DNA from: JABDMH01 sp965223025 | GTDB lineage: Bacteria > Bacteroidota > Bacteroidia > Chitinophagales > Saprospiraceae | Reading direction: 5' to 3' | Length of the DNA: 64,000 nucleotides | Assembly: GCA_965223025.1 (NCBI GenBank) | Contig: CBDCVP010000023.1 | Span: 310,001-374,000 of the forward strand | Shown: positions 9,892 to 18,636 of the stretch, piece after piece | How positions within the stretch are numbered: position 1 is the first letter of the stretch | Layout of the letters: each line of letters opens with the position of its first letter | Program-made: the position numbers and the translations under genes | The notes under the pieces: generated by a model | Databases searched by the model: none | Told to the model about the DNA's origin: nothing | What the model saw: only the letters and a program-made list of their open reading frames with translations

Positions 9892-10269
9892 TCGGCTGAT
9901 AATCAGACATCACCTAATCTCGAAAAAGTGAGAATCTCATCCAAAATAGGTCATTTTATGAAGCCAGCCTTTTCCGGGGTGGGCTCACAAGTAGAGACCG
10001 TAAGCATGCGCGTCGAGTTGAAGCAGAGAAATTAGAGATGAGTGGAGCAACATCAAATCTATACCTTAGACCGGTTTTGAGTGTAACGGAAAAGATTTTG
10101 GAGACTCTGTGGAAATTTCAGAGCCATTTGGCATAAGGACTGGTCATCCTTTGGGAGCCTGAAATGGCACATTCTCTCAAAGCATACTATATGGGAGTGC
10201 TGTCTTTGGTCTGCCATGTTGGGGCGTACGGCTTTCATTGATTTAATTATTTTGTACTTTGATATTCAA
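9892..10269. other. divergent intergenic region, nothing specific recognised
   Basis: Between the leftward T9SS protein gene and the rightward oxidoreductase gene. It must carry two divergent promoters. An AT-rich stretch with TACTTTGATATT lies at about 10254-10265, but it does not match the TAnnTTTG consensus exactly. No hairpin or conserved gene seen. Confidence 0.35.
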
Positions 10270-10284
10270 ATGATATCAAATACT

Positions 10285-11673
10285 ATGGATACTTCGACGA
10301 TTGTTTTTGCCACGCTGTTGGTCAGTTCACTACTATGTTGTTCATCTCCAGATAAAAAATCTGCAGAGCCCGAGCATGCCAGGGCCCCCTATCAATTGAT
10401 GACAGTTGATCCAGGTCATTTCCATGCTGGCTTGTTGCAAAAAAGTGTCTTGATGGATGTGGATCCAACTGTTCATGTCTATGCACCTGAGGGTCCTGAT
10501 GTTGAAGATCATTTGAATAGGATTGAGAGCTATAATACTAGAGCTGAGAATCCTACCAATTGGAAAGAAGAGGTCTATGTTGGTCCGGACTTCTTTGAAA
10601 AAATGATACAAGATAAGCCGGGCAATATCATGGTGGTAGCAGGGAATAATGCCAAGAAGACCGAATACATTCACCGGGCTATCAAAGCTGGAATCAATGT
10701 ACTGGCCGACAAACCGATGGTCATCAATAGTGAGGATTTTGACCTGCTAAAGGAAACATTTGAATTGGCTAAGAAGAACAATGTGATGCTATATGACATC
10801 ATGACTGAACGTCATGAAATTACCATTATGATTCAAAGGGCACTTTCTCAGATACCTGCCCTGTTTGGAGAATTGGAGAAAGGATCAGTTGATAATCCTG
10901 CCATTACCAAAGAATCGGTTCATCACTTCTTTAAATATGTATCGGGCAGCCCATTGAAGAGACCAGCATGGTTTTTCGATGTAAAACAACAGGGAGAAGG
11001 AGTCGTGGACATAATGACTCACCTGGTTGATATGATACAATGGGAGTGTTATCCTGATCAGATCATTGATTATCAAAAGGATATCGAGGTCGTAAAAGCC
11101 AGAAGGTGGGCTACTGAACTAACACCATCCATGTTTAAGAGGGTAACTAGTTTGGACGACTATCCAGACTACTTAGAGAAGGATATCATCAAGGACTCGA
11201 TACTCAGAGTCTATTCTAATGGTGAGATCAACTATACCCTGAAGGGAACCCATGCCAAAACATCGGTGATTTGGAACTACGAAGCTCCAGCAGGAACCAG
11301 GGATACGCACTACTCCATCATGAGAGGTACAAAAGCAAACTTGATTATTAGGCAGGGTAAGAATGAAGACTTCAAGTCGACCCTATATGTCGAAAAAAGT
11401 GGAGCAGACTCTGATGAAGATTTTTTATCGGCACTCACTCAAGCAATCGGTGATCTCCAGTCAACTTATGCCGGACTCGAAGTTGTACAAGATGGTCAGG
11501 ACATGATCATCCGGATTCCCGACAGATTGAAAGTAGGTCACGAAGCACATTTTACTCAAGTGGCCACAAAGTATCTTAATTATCTAGAGGACGGGAAGAT
11601 GCCCGATTGGGAAGTGCCGAATATGATCGCCAAATACTACACGACCACCAAGGGATATGAGATGAGTCGATGA
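10285..11673 (+). CDS. Gfo/Idh/MocA-like oxidoreductase, lipoprotein, Oxidoreduct_C type
   Basis: Predicted NAD(P)-dependent sugar oxidoreductase anchored as a lipoprotein. The start MDTSTIVFATLL at 10285 gives a hydrophobic core and lipobox S-L-L-C; in-frame Mets at 10216 and 10270 add non-signal residues. A Rossmann half is visible with IMVVAGNNAKKTEYIHRAIKAG, followed by the EKP-like ADKPMVIN motif typical of the family, and a C-terminal half with HFFKYVSGSPLKRPAWFFDVKQQGEGVVDIMTHLVDMIQWE, characteristic of the exported 'putative oxidoreductase C-terminal' subfamily of Bacteroidota. Substrate unknown; context suggests a role in processing sugars from the neighbouring polysaccharide enzymes. 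It is convergent with the lyase gene. Confidence 0.8.
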   Translation: MDTSTIVFATLLVSSLLCCSSPDKKSAEPEHARAPYQLMTVDPGHFHAGLLQKSVLMDVDPTVHVYAPEGPDVEDHLNRIESYNTRAENPTNWKEEVYVGPDFFEKMIQDKPGNIMVVAGNNAKKTEYIHRAIKAGINVLADKPMVINSEDFDLLKETFELAKKNNVMLYDIMTERHEITIMIQRALSQIPALFGELEKGSVDNPAITKESVHHFFKYVSGSPLKRPAWFFDVKQQGEGVVDIMTHLVDMIQWECYPDQIIDYQKDIEVVKARRWATELTPSMFKRVTSLDDYPDYLEKDIIKDSILRVYSNGEINYTLKGTHAKTSVIWNYEAPAGTRDTHYSIMRGTKANLIIRQGKNEDFKSTLYVEKSGADSDEDFLSALTQAIGDLQSTYAGLEVVQDGQDMIIRIPDRLKVGHEAHFTQVATKYLNYLEDGKMPDWEVPNMIAKYYTTTKGYEMSR

Positions 11674-11704
11674 TGGAGCGTTGACACAAAAAGTACCGTT
11701 CAAG

Positions 11705-14700
11705 CTACCTAATAGTCAGGATTCCCTGCCCTGCGCTGATGGGTTGGATCAAGGCTTTTGCCTTACGGTCATAGGAGAGGATGGTAGGTGCACCATTCAG
11801 AAGTACTGCACCTGGTTTCTTATCCAATCCGATAGTGAGGTTAGCATCCCGTTCCACATAATATTTGAGAACGCCATCGAAAGACCATTCAAAAGTAAGT
11901 GGCTGGTCAGATGATATTTTTAGATGCGGATCTTGATATAATCTTGCCTTCGCCACAAAGACCGTGTCGCGGTCCCATGTGATGGCTAGGGCATCTGTGG
12001 TGAAATCTTCGATATCATAGATGTGGTCAAGTTGAGTAGAGAAAGCAAATTTCTTGCCTTGTATCTCTCCCGAAATACAACCAACTCCACGCACACTATT
12101 TATCTGAATTGCATTTGGATCCTTTGATGTGGTTAATACATTGGCCATGATCAATGGCTTTCCCCGTGTGACACTGCTCAACGTCAGCATACCTTCTCTC
12201 TCAAGTGGTTTGCCATTTTGCAATGTTCGCAAGTAATGAGGTGTTTCGACCGCTTTTGCCACCATGTCTTCGGGCAGCATGTGGAAGACAGACAAAGCCT
12301 GATCTTCCTTAACTATCAGGGACTTTTTAAGACCAGCTCGAATATCCTTCAGACGGGCAGTTTGATGCAGTAAGGTGATCTTCACATCCTCTTCAGCCGG
12401 TACGGAGACATCTAACATTAGAATGATTCGTGGTTTTATGTAGAGGACATTTCGACTCAATTCACTTACCTTTCCCCAATATAATTTGCCGATATCTCCT
12501 ACAGCGAAAGCCGCATGCTTGCCATCAAGAAAATGGGTTACTCTTGCGTGGTCGTCAAAGCCAGGAGCAAAGGATAAGTGATCCCCAACACGTTGACTCT
12601 GATGATTGCCATCTACCAGGATGGTAGAGTGACCCACTGGTTGAGTCAACCAAGATTCATAGATTGGATCATCATAATAATGCGAATTACCTAGCGGTCT
12701 CTCCTCTATGAACAATTTTTCGCGATCGGCAAGCCATATACTGCCCTGATCCATATGCTGATGATTGTATGCAGGTCCACTCCTCATGACGAATACAAAA
12801 TCATCGGGATCCCAACCGCTTTTAAATACTATGGTTCCTAGGTCTCGAAATAATTTCACTGGTGGCTCTCCAAATGGATTTTTCTGCGGGATATCGTGGG
12901 TGTTAAAAACAACATCTTCGTAGGATTCATGCTGATAGTCATGGTTGGTGTGCGGCGCAAGTGAGGATTTACCAGTGGCTGGTTGATCTGTATTTTGGTC
13001 TTTTAGGAAATGGTAAAACCAACTCAACTGGGGTTCTTGATATTTACTAAGCAGAAATGCCCAATTTCTTGCCGAGGTCAACTGGCCATGAGAATCGCCG
13101 TATTCAAACCATCTTTTTTTCTTGATCAAGCCGGCCCACAGATACTCTTTGTAAGTGCCCTTAAGAGGTTTAGACAAATCAATATTGAATACATGTTCGA
13201 GCGATGGTAAGCTATACGATAGATTTGATAAACTGTAATTGTTGTAGCCAAATCCCTCACCCCATCCACCATCACCTGAATCAGTCACTTTGTGAAGAAA
13301 TCGATCCAGTTTGAGAATAGCACCGGTAAAATAGGGTTCAATATTTTGCGTCTCTTCCCCATCCTCAAAGATGGCACTAAGGCACATAACTGATCCTCCG
13401 ACGGTCATAGCCAACCAATTAGAAGTAGCTGCTGTGATGTTATCATTATAAATGTAGGTACGATGCACCCCGTGCACAATATTCTTCATTATTGCCTGAC
13501 GGATGGCAGTACCCTCATCCTTGTTGAAGAGCGGATAGACTAAGTCATATGCTTCCGCAATTCGGTGCGACCAGCTACCAGTGCGATGCTCACTAAAACG
13601 TCCCCGTTTCGTCTGCCATGGGTGCGTCCAATCTGGCCAAGAGGCCAACTCCAGGAGTACTTGTTTCACATACTCTCCTGCTTCGCGGTCTCCGTGAAAA
13701 GCATAGGCCCTGGCATTGCTGCGCAACGCAGTACCGGTGTGATAGATTCTAGCCCCCCACGCATCCCAGGATGGAAGCCATTCTTCTTCGGGAAATTGAT
13801 CAAGGTCATACTGGAGGCTTTCTACGGGAATGTTACTCCGTAATTTAGAGGCGCTGACAGGCATGCTCTCGTACAATTTGCGAAAGCGATCCTGTTTTAA
13901 CCGCTCCTCTATCTTTTTTTTCTCCATTGGATCGAAGAGCAAGCGAGGATGCAGGCCTGCGATGGCTTTAGGGGCAACATGTATGGTGAAGTTTGTTTCT
14001 GAGATCTTATTGATGTCGTCATACGCTTTCAGAGTGCCCATATATAGTCCCTTGTCGAAAAAAATATGAAAGGGCTTTAGTATCCACTCGTGGTCTTCTT
14101 TGAAGAGGCTGTCCCGGAGTATTCTCTTTCCATCTGAGAAAGTCGCAATGTCCAGTGTCACCTTCTTAACTTCTGGTGACCATCGGCCGCTTAATCTAAA
14201 CTCATCACCTGTATAGTAGTGGTTCAGGGGAATAAATGGCTTGAATTCAGGTAGTTTGGTCATGGGAGGCTCGGAGAATCTGAATTGTGCTGGTCGAGCA
14301 CCTTCAAGAATTAGGTCATCCAATCCAAAGTAGATCGGCATATCGGGATCCGCCTTGCTAAATTTCGCTAGAAAAGCAACCGCATATATTTTGATTTTTT
14401 TCTGAGTTGCGATGACTGGATTTTCAATCAACAAATCATCCCAGCTAAAAGTCACATGTTGCCATCCATTTATATCAATATCTCGAATGGTTAAATCCAA
14501 TTTTCCATATGGACCTGCTGCAAATCTCACCTTAAACCATGCACAATCCTGATGTGCTTTGAAGTAGTATTTAAAACCAAGGGTTGCCCCGGGCACCATG
14601 TACATATCGAGTAATTTTTGTGCTCCCACATAATTATCGACCGCAGTGTATGGTGTTACTTTCTGAACAATAGAAATATTCGAATCTCCGGGCACCATTT

Positions 14701-14938
14701 CATTCACTCTGAAATTTTGATTGTACGCGATGTCTTGCCAGAGGGGATATGATGCCCAGGCTCCAAGATCTCTATCCTCAAAATCCTCCCGGTAAGTCCA
14801 TGGTTCTAAAATGACGGCATCGGTAGAATCTACTGTCAGCGCAATCTTACTATGAGCAGACGTCCTTTGATCATGGACGGATGAAAGAAGGTAACATAAG
14901 GATGAAACACTTATCAGATACAAAGGCTTCCACATCAT
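11705..14938 (-). CDS. heparinase II/III-family polysaccharide lyase
   Basis: 1077 residues, exported (MMWKPLYLISVSSLCYLL signal). Domains in order: a galactose-binding-like beta-sandwich (about 45-230); a DUF4962/alginate-lyase-like stretch starting with HPRLLFDPMEKKKIEERL (about 345); an (alpha/alpha) toroid with SHRIAEAYDLVYP and GEGFGYNNYS; and a heparinase II/III C-terminal beta region from about 760 with RSGPAYNHQHMDQGSIWL, the His-x-His-x-Asp motif of the family. It should cleave uronic-acid-containing polysaccharide by beta-elimination; the substrate class cannot be fixed. It starts 12 bases after the end of the LamG/CARDB giant gene, so both are probably one operon. Confidence 0.8.
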   Translation of the reverse strand: MMWKPLYLISVSSLCYLLSSVHDQRTSAHSKIALTVDSTDAVILEPWTYREDFEDRDLGAWASYPLWQDIAYNQNFRVNEMVPGDSNISIVQKVTPYTAVDNYVGAQKLLDMYMVPGATLGFKYYFKAHQDCAWFKVRFAAGPYGKLDLTIRDIDINGWQHVTFSWDDLLIENPVIATQKKIKIYAVAFLAKFSKADPDMPIYFGLDDLILEGARPAQFRFSEPPMTKLPEFKPFIPLNHYYTGDEFRLSGRWSPEVKKVTLDIATFSDGKRILRDSLFKEDHEWILKPFHIFFDKGLYMGTLKAYDDINKISETNFTIHVAPKAIAGLHPRLLFDPMEKKKIEERLKQDRFRKLYESMPVSASKLRSNIPVESLQYDLDQFPEEEWLPSWDAWGARIYHTGTALRSNARAYAFHGDREAGEYVKQVLLELASWPDWTHPWQTKRGRFSEHRTGSWSHRIAEAYDLVYPLFNKDEGTAIRQAIMKNIVHGVHRTYIYNDNITAATSNWLAMTVGGSVMCLSAIFEDGEETQNIEPYFTGAILKLDRFLHKVTDSGDGGWGEGFGYNNYSLSNLSYSLPSLEHVFNIDLSKPLKGTYKEYLWAGLIKKKRWFEYGDSHGQLTSARNWAFLLSKYQEPQLSWFYHFLKDQNTDQPATGKSSLAPHTNHDYQHESYEDVVFNTHDIPQKNPFGEPPVKLFRDLGTIVFKSGWDPDDFVFVMRSGPAYNHQHMDQGSIWLADREKLFIEERPLGNSHYYDDPIYESWLTQPVGHSTILVDGNHQSQRVGDHLSFAPGFDDHARVTHFLDGKHAAFAVGDIGKLYWGKVSELSRNVLYIKPRIILMLDVSVPAEEDVKITLLHQTARLKDIRAGLKKSLIVKEDQALSVFHMLPEDMVAKAVETPHYLRTLQNGKPLEREGMLTLSSVTRGKPLIMANVLTTSKDPNAIQINSVRGVGCISGEIQGKKFAFSTQLDHIYDIEDFTTDALAITWDRDTVFVAKARLYQDPHLKISSDQPLTFEWSFDGVLKYYVERDANLTIGLDKKPGAVLLNGAPTILSYDRKAKALIQPISAGQGILTIR

Positions 14939-14950
14939 GGTTTTTTGAAA

Positions 14951-17900
14951 TTAGTTTCTCGTCTTGGATTTTGGAGCTAATCCTATCTGATGCACACCTT
15001 TCTCATACACCAAAATTTGATTGTTGTCTTCTAGGATTTCCTGAATCTCATCATCGGGATCAATACAGATGCTAAGGTTTCCTGAGAAGGTTACATTGTG
15101 AAAAGTCAGCCTTTTTCGCTTGGCAACAAAGTCTACTGGTGCCAAAAGGCGCTCAATGTTTATTTCGTCTAAGACCTCTTCACCATTGTAGAGTCGGACC
15201 ACTACATTTTCAGCTGCTCCGTTACCTAGATTATGGACTGTGCAACCGATCGCATTATGATCATACATAGCATCCCAGGGATCAATGACTAAATCGGGGC
15301 GGGTTAATGATTGATTTTTTGAGTTTATCTGTTCCAATTTAATGAGGACGGGTACTTGCGGAGGAATCGGTAGTCTAATCACATCAAATCGGTTTAGATC
15401 CTTTTCTTCTTCCCAGAGTATCTTTCCTTCATTGCCCATTCCACCTGGATCTTCATGTATGCGAATACGATAGCTTCCATGCTCGATTCGGCATAATCGC
15501 ATCATTAACTCTCTCATATTGCTGTCAAAGGAATAAGCCACAACCTCCAAGCTCTGATCATCAGCGTACAATATTACCCGGGCTAAATCTGGACCACCTC
15601 CCGATGGCCAAATGACTGCCAGCTTCAGATGGGCATCCAATCTTGTGCCTCTTGGCCCACCAAGCATATAAGTGTACATATTGTTAGCTCCGTAAGGAGA
15701 AAAATCATCTCTATGCACGTCTGAATCGGTAAATCGATATATGGAGTAGTCGTCTAATACAGACGTATATCGTCTGAATTCTTCTGTAAGTTCATCTAGC
15801 CCCTTGGAAACGTATGGTGTTTGTGGGACGTCTCTTCCCCAATACCATTCAATAACGTTCACCGAAGATTTAAACCCGTCCGCAAAATAATTGATGGGAG
15901 TTTTTCTACCATCATCTAGTCTCCAGGCTGACTCTAATTCTCTTTCAAAGGCATAAGCCTGACCCAAATTATTGACTAGAGTATTGTACCTTTCACTGAT
16001 GAAATCGCCAATATGCATCCTGTCCATGGGCAAAATATTGCAATAACCGTCTTTAAAGTAGTTGGTCTTTTCCAATCCCTTGTGAGTGGCATCAATTAAA
16101 TACCTGGCATGCTCATTTCCGTCCAAAGGCAAATCTGGCTGATGGCTACTCAGAAAGAGGACATCGTCGTTCCACCCTCCACCTAGTTGTCCATCGTCGT
16201 TTTGCCTCTCTGCCCACCAATCTGCAATACGGTGTCGTTTAGCATTGAAATCATACATGTAGAGGGCCCACTCTGGAGCTTCTGTGGGATTGGGAAGTGA
16301 GATTAAGGGCATCGTAAAGGGGTCAACTGGTTTGCCATTGCGAAAGTCAGGTCCACACATCCTCAGCAGGTAATTAGCCACAAAGTGATTGGGATTTACC
16401 CGATTGATAGCTTGCGCAGGTAAGACCATATCAAAAGGACCTCCATAACAATAGGGACTGTTTAAGTCTACTGTTTTCCCAGTAAATTGCCAGGGCATGA
16501 ACTCGTACATTTTAGCATATTGGGCTTTGGCTGAAATGATTTCCTTGTCCGTGTAGTCGTCCATCGCCAGGTAGGTCTGTATTTCCTCAATATGGATAAG
16601 TGCTTGTTTTTGTTGATCGCCCATTAGAACCTCAGCATTGCCTGCGACGCCGATGTCGATCCACAATCGATCTCCTGAGGCCACTACAATATCCTGAAAA
16701 TCGATCTCCAGCCTCATTATCTCAAACTCTGCGTCAAAACCTTCCAATGCCACCACGAGATGATTCCACAACCTTGAGGGCACCGCTGGATCTCTCAGGC
16801 GAACAAAGAGTGCCTCCTTCCTCCTCTTGGTTTTAATTGGCATAACCAGCGATATTGAATTAATGCCCCTGTCTTGGCCATAGGGATCACTGAGGATATT
16901 TAACCTAGAAAAGTAACCCACGTTCACCTTTGTAGGTGGTTCATTTGTCTCCCTATCAGTAGCTATGTAAAATTTTCGTTCGTCCCGAGCGGAGAGCGCA
17001 TGAATGGCAAATTGTGTGCGTCGGTCTAGATCAGCGGCCAGATTGCCGAGGATTAGTTTTTTGCCTTTTTCGTCCCCCATAGGAATATCTTGCCCATCTA
17101 CATGATATAGGCCAATATTTTGCAGACGTTTTTCTCCAGATAAAGGTAGGTTGACGTCACCTGAGAATCCTTTAGGGGTACCATGGCTTTCAGTAAAGGG
17201 AATGCGAAAAGTAGCACCTTCTTGTGCAGTGAAAGTGGAGGCATAGGAGAATTGTTTGCCGTCGGGGATCGCGATTAATTCATGCATTGCTAGATGACGT
17301 GGAGTGGATGCAAGTAGGCTCACATTGCTGAGGTTGCCAGATAAAAACGCATAATTTACTTTGGATCCAGGCATAGTTTTGATGTCCACCTTTTCGGCAT
17401 GAAAATCCGCATCTCCGGGAATGATGGTAAACATTGAATAGGGATGGGGCCATGCGATTTCATTGCGACCATCCATCACATACCATCCAGGAATACGCCC
17501 ATCAGAGACACTTTCAGGCCACACCTCTGAAAATCGTAAGAGTTTATTGGGCTGGATCACAGGCAAATGCTCCAAGAAATGTGCTCCGCTGACCTCAGCC
17601 ACTTTTCTCTCATTTATCTTTTCTCTTACGTAGACCTGAGATTCCTCAGCAGGAGGGGTGTTTGTGTCCATCAAGGATTTTATTTCGCTTAGAGAAAGTG
17701 GTCGGTCAAAAAGATATAGCTCATCATAGATTAGACCTGCTGCTGGTAGGTGAAAGAGACCGGGAAGTGTTGTTTCAAACCAGGCATCCTTGCCCCAGGA
17801 TGATGCAATGATTTCTCCATTGATCAAAAGTTCTAAGCCATTTGCCCAATCCCAATTTAATACCAAATGATTCCAACCTGAGGGATTCCAAACGGTATTG

Positions 17901-18475
17901 CTTTTGATGGTATGTCGTATATATCGTGCATCGCGAATATACGCCGACAAGACATTATCATCATCAATGAGTATTCCTAGAAGGTCCCGTTCCTTTCTGC
18001 CAAATCCTACGCTGGTTTGTTCAAATAGAGGACCTGGATAGGCCAGCTCTCCTCGAGCCCAAAAAGCCAAACTACCCAACCTGGCATTAATCCTTCCACT
18101 ACCCCAAATGAATGGTTGATTAAACCCCATTTGATTTCCCGGTTGCGTATTGAAGATCACCGCCGTCACCATATCTAAATCGATTCCCGTCATATTATTG
18201 GCGTCGGGTTTAGAGGGAATTTCGGTCATACTAATACCCTTTCCGAATCTGGCGGTTGGAAAGACTATTTTTCGCTTCAGTAGAGATTTCTTACCTGACT
18301 GCTCAATAATATCTTCTTTGAAAAATTCATCATCGTCAAATGACAGATGATAGCTCACCGGTGATTTGCGTATCGCCAGTCCACTCATGCTGCTACTTTG
18401 GCAAGGGATTTTCTCAATCGACAGAATCATGAGCATGGAAATGGATAGCAGCCAACTGGGAAATTTCTGAGTCAT
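14951..18475 (-). CDS. giant exported protein with LamG-like and CARDB-like domains
   Basis: 1174 residues with an N-terminal signal (hydrophobic run LLSISMLMILSI). Residues about 100-280 read as a concanavalin/LamG-like jelly roll (GSLAFWARGELAYPG, WNHLVLNWDWANGLELLINGE, AGLIYDELYLFDRPLS). The middle (about 650-950) contains ADWWAERQNDDGQLGGGWNDD and a helical stretch that may be a toroid. The C-terminus (about 1080-1170) has a CARDB pattern: PDLVIDP, CTVHNLGNGAAENVVVRLYNGE, IDPDDEIQEILEDNN. I do not recognise its enzymatic role; pairing with a lyase suggests binding or processing of the same polysaccharide. Confidence 0.6.
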   Translation of the reverse strand: MTQKFPSWLLSISMLMILSIEKIPCQSSSMSGLAIRKSPVSYHLSFDDDEFFKEDIIEQSGKKSLLKRKIVFPTARFGKGISMTEIPSKPDANNMTGIDLDMVTAVIFNTQPGNQMGFNQPFIWGSGRINARLGSLAFWARGELAYPGPLFEQTSVGFGRKERDLLGILIDDDNVLSAYIRDARYIRHTIKSNTVWNPSGWNHLVLNWDWANGLELLINGEIIASSWGKDAWFETTLPGLFHLPAAGLIYDELYLFDRPLSLSEIKSLMDTNTPPAEESQVYVREKINERKVAEVSGAHFLEHLPVIQPNKLLRFSEVWPESVSDGRIPGWYVMDGRNEIAWPHPYSMFTIIPGDADFHAEKVDIKTMPGSKVNYAFLSGNLSNVSLLASTPRHLAMHELIAIPDGKQFSYASTFTAQEGATFRIPFTESHGTPKGFSGDVNLPLSGEKRLQNIGLYHVDGQDIPMGDEKGKKLILGNLAADLDRRTQFAIHALSARDERKFYIATDRETNEPPTKVNVGYFSRLNILSDPYGQDRGINSISLVMPIKTKRRKEALFVRLRDPAVPSRLWNHLVVALEGFDAEFEIMRLEIDFQDIVVASGDRLWIDIGVAGNAEVLMGDQQKQALIHIEEIQTYLAMDDYTDKEIISAKAQYAKMYEFMPWQFTGKTVDLNSPYCYGGPFDMVLPAQAINRVNPNHFVANYLLRMCGPDFRNGKPVDPFTMPLISLPNPTEAPEWALYMYDFNAKRHRIADWWAERQNDDGQLGGGWNDDVLFLSSHQPDLPLDGNEHARYLIDATHKGLEKTNYFKDGYCNILPMDRMHIGDFISERYNTLVNNLGQAYAFERELESAWRLDDGRKTPINYFADGFKSSVNVIEWYWGRDVPQTPYVSKGLDELTEEFRRYTSVLDDYSIYRFTDSDVHRDDFSPYGANNMYTYMLGGPRGTRLDAHLKLAVIWPSGGGPDLARVILYADDQSLEVVAYSFDSNMRELMMRLCRIEHGSYRIRIHEDPGGMGNEGKILWEEEKDLNRFDVIRLPIPPQVPVLIKLEQINSKNQSLTRPDLVIDPWDAMYDHNAIGCTVHNLGNGAAENVVVRLYNGEEVLDEINIERLLAPVDFVAKRKRLTFHNVTFSGNLSICIDPDDEIQEILEDNNQILVYEKGVHQIGLAPKSKTRN

Positions 18476-18636
18476 TCAAGATTTATTAAAGCTTAGGAAA
18501 TTGAGAATGGGAGTTCATGCTGTAATATTACTGCTGCAGTATCATACACGTTCCTTTTCATCCCTGATATTCTGCTTGTCACCAAAAGATACAGCAATTT
18601 GACATACCAATATGTAATTTAGCTAGCCAAAATCGG

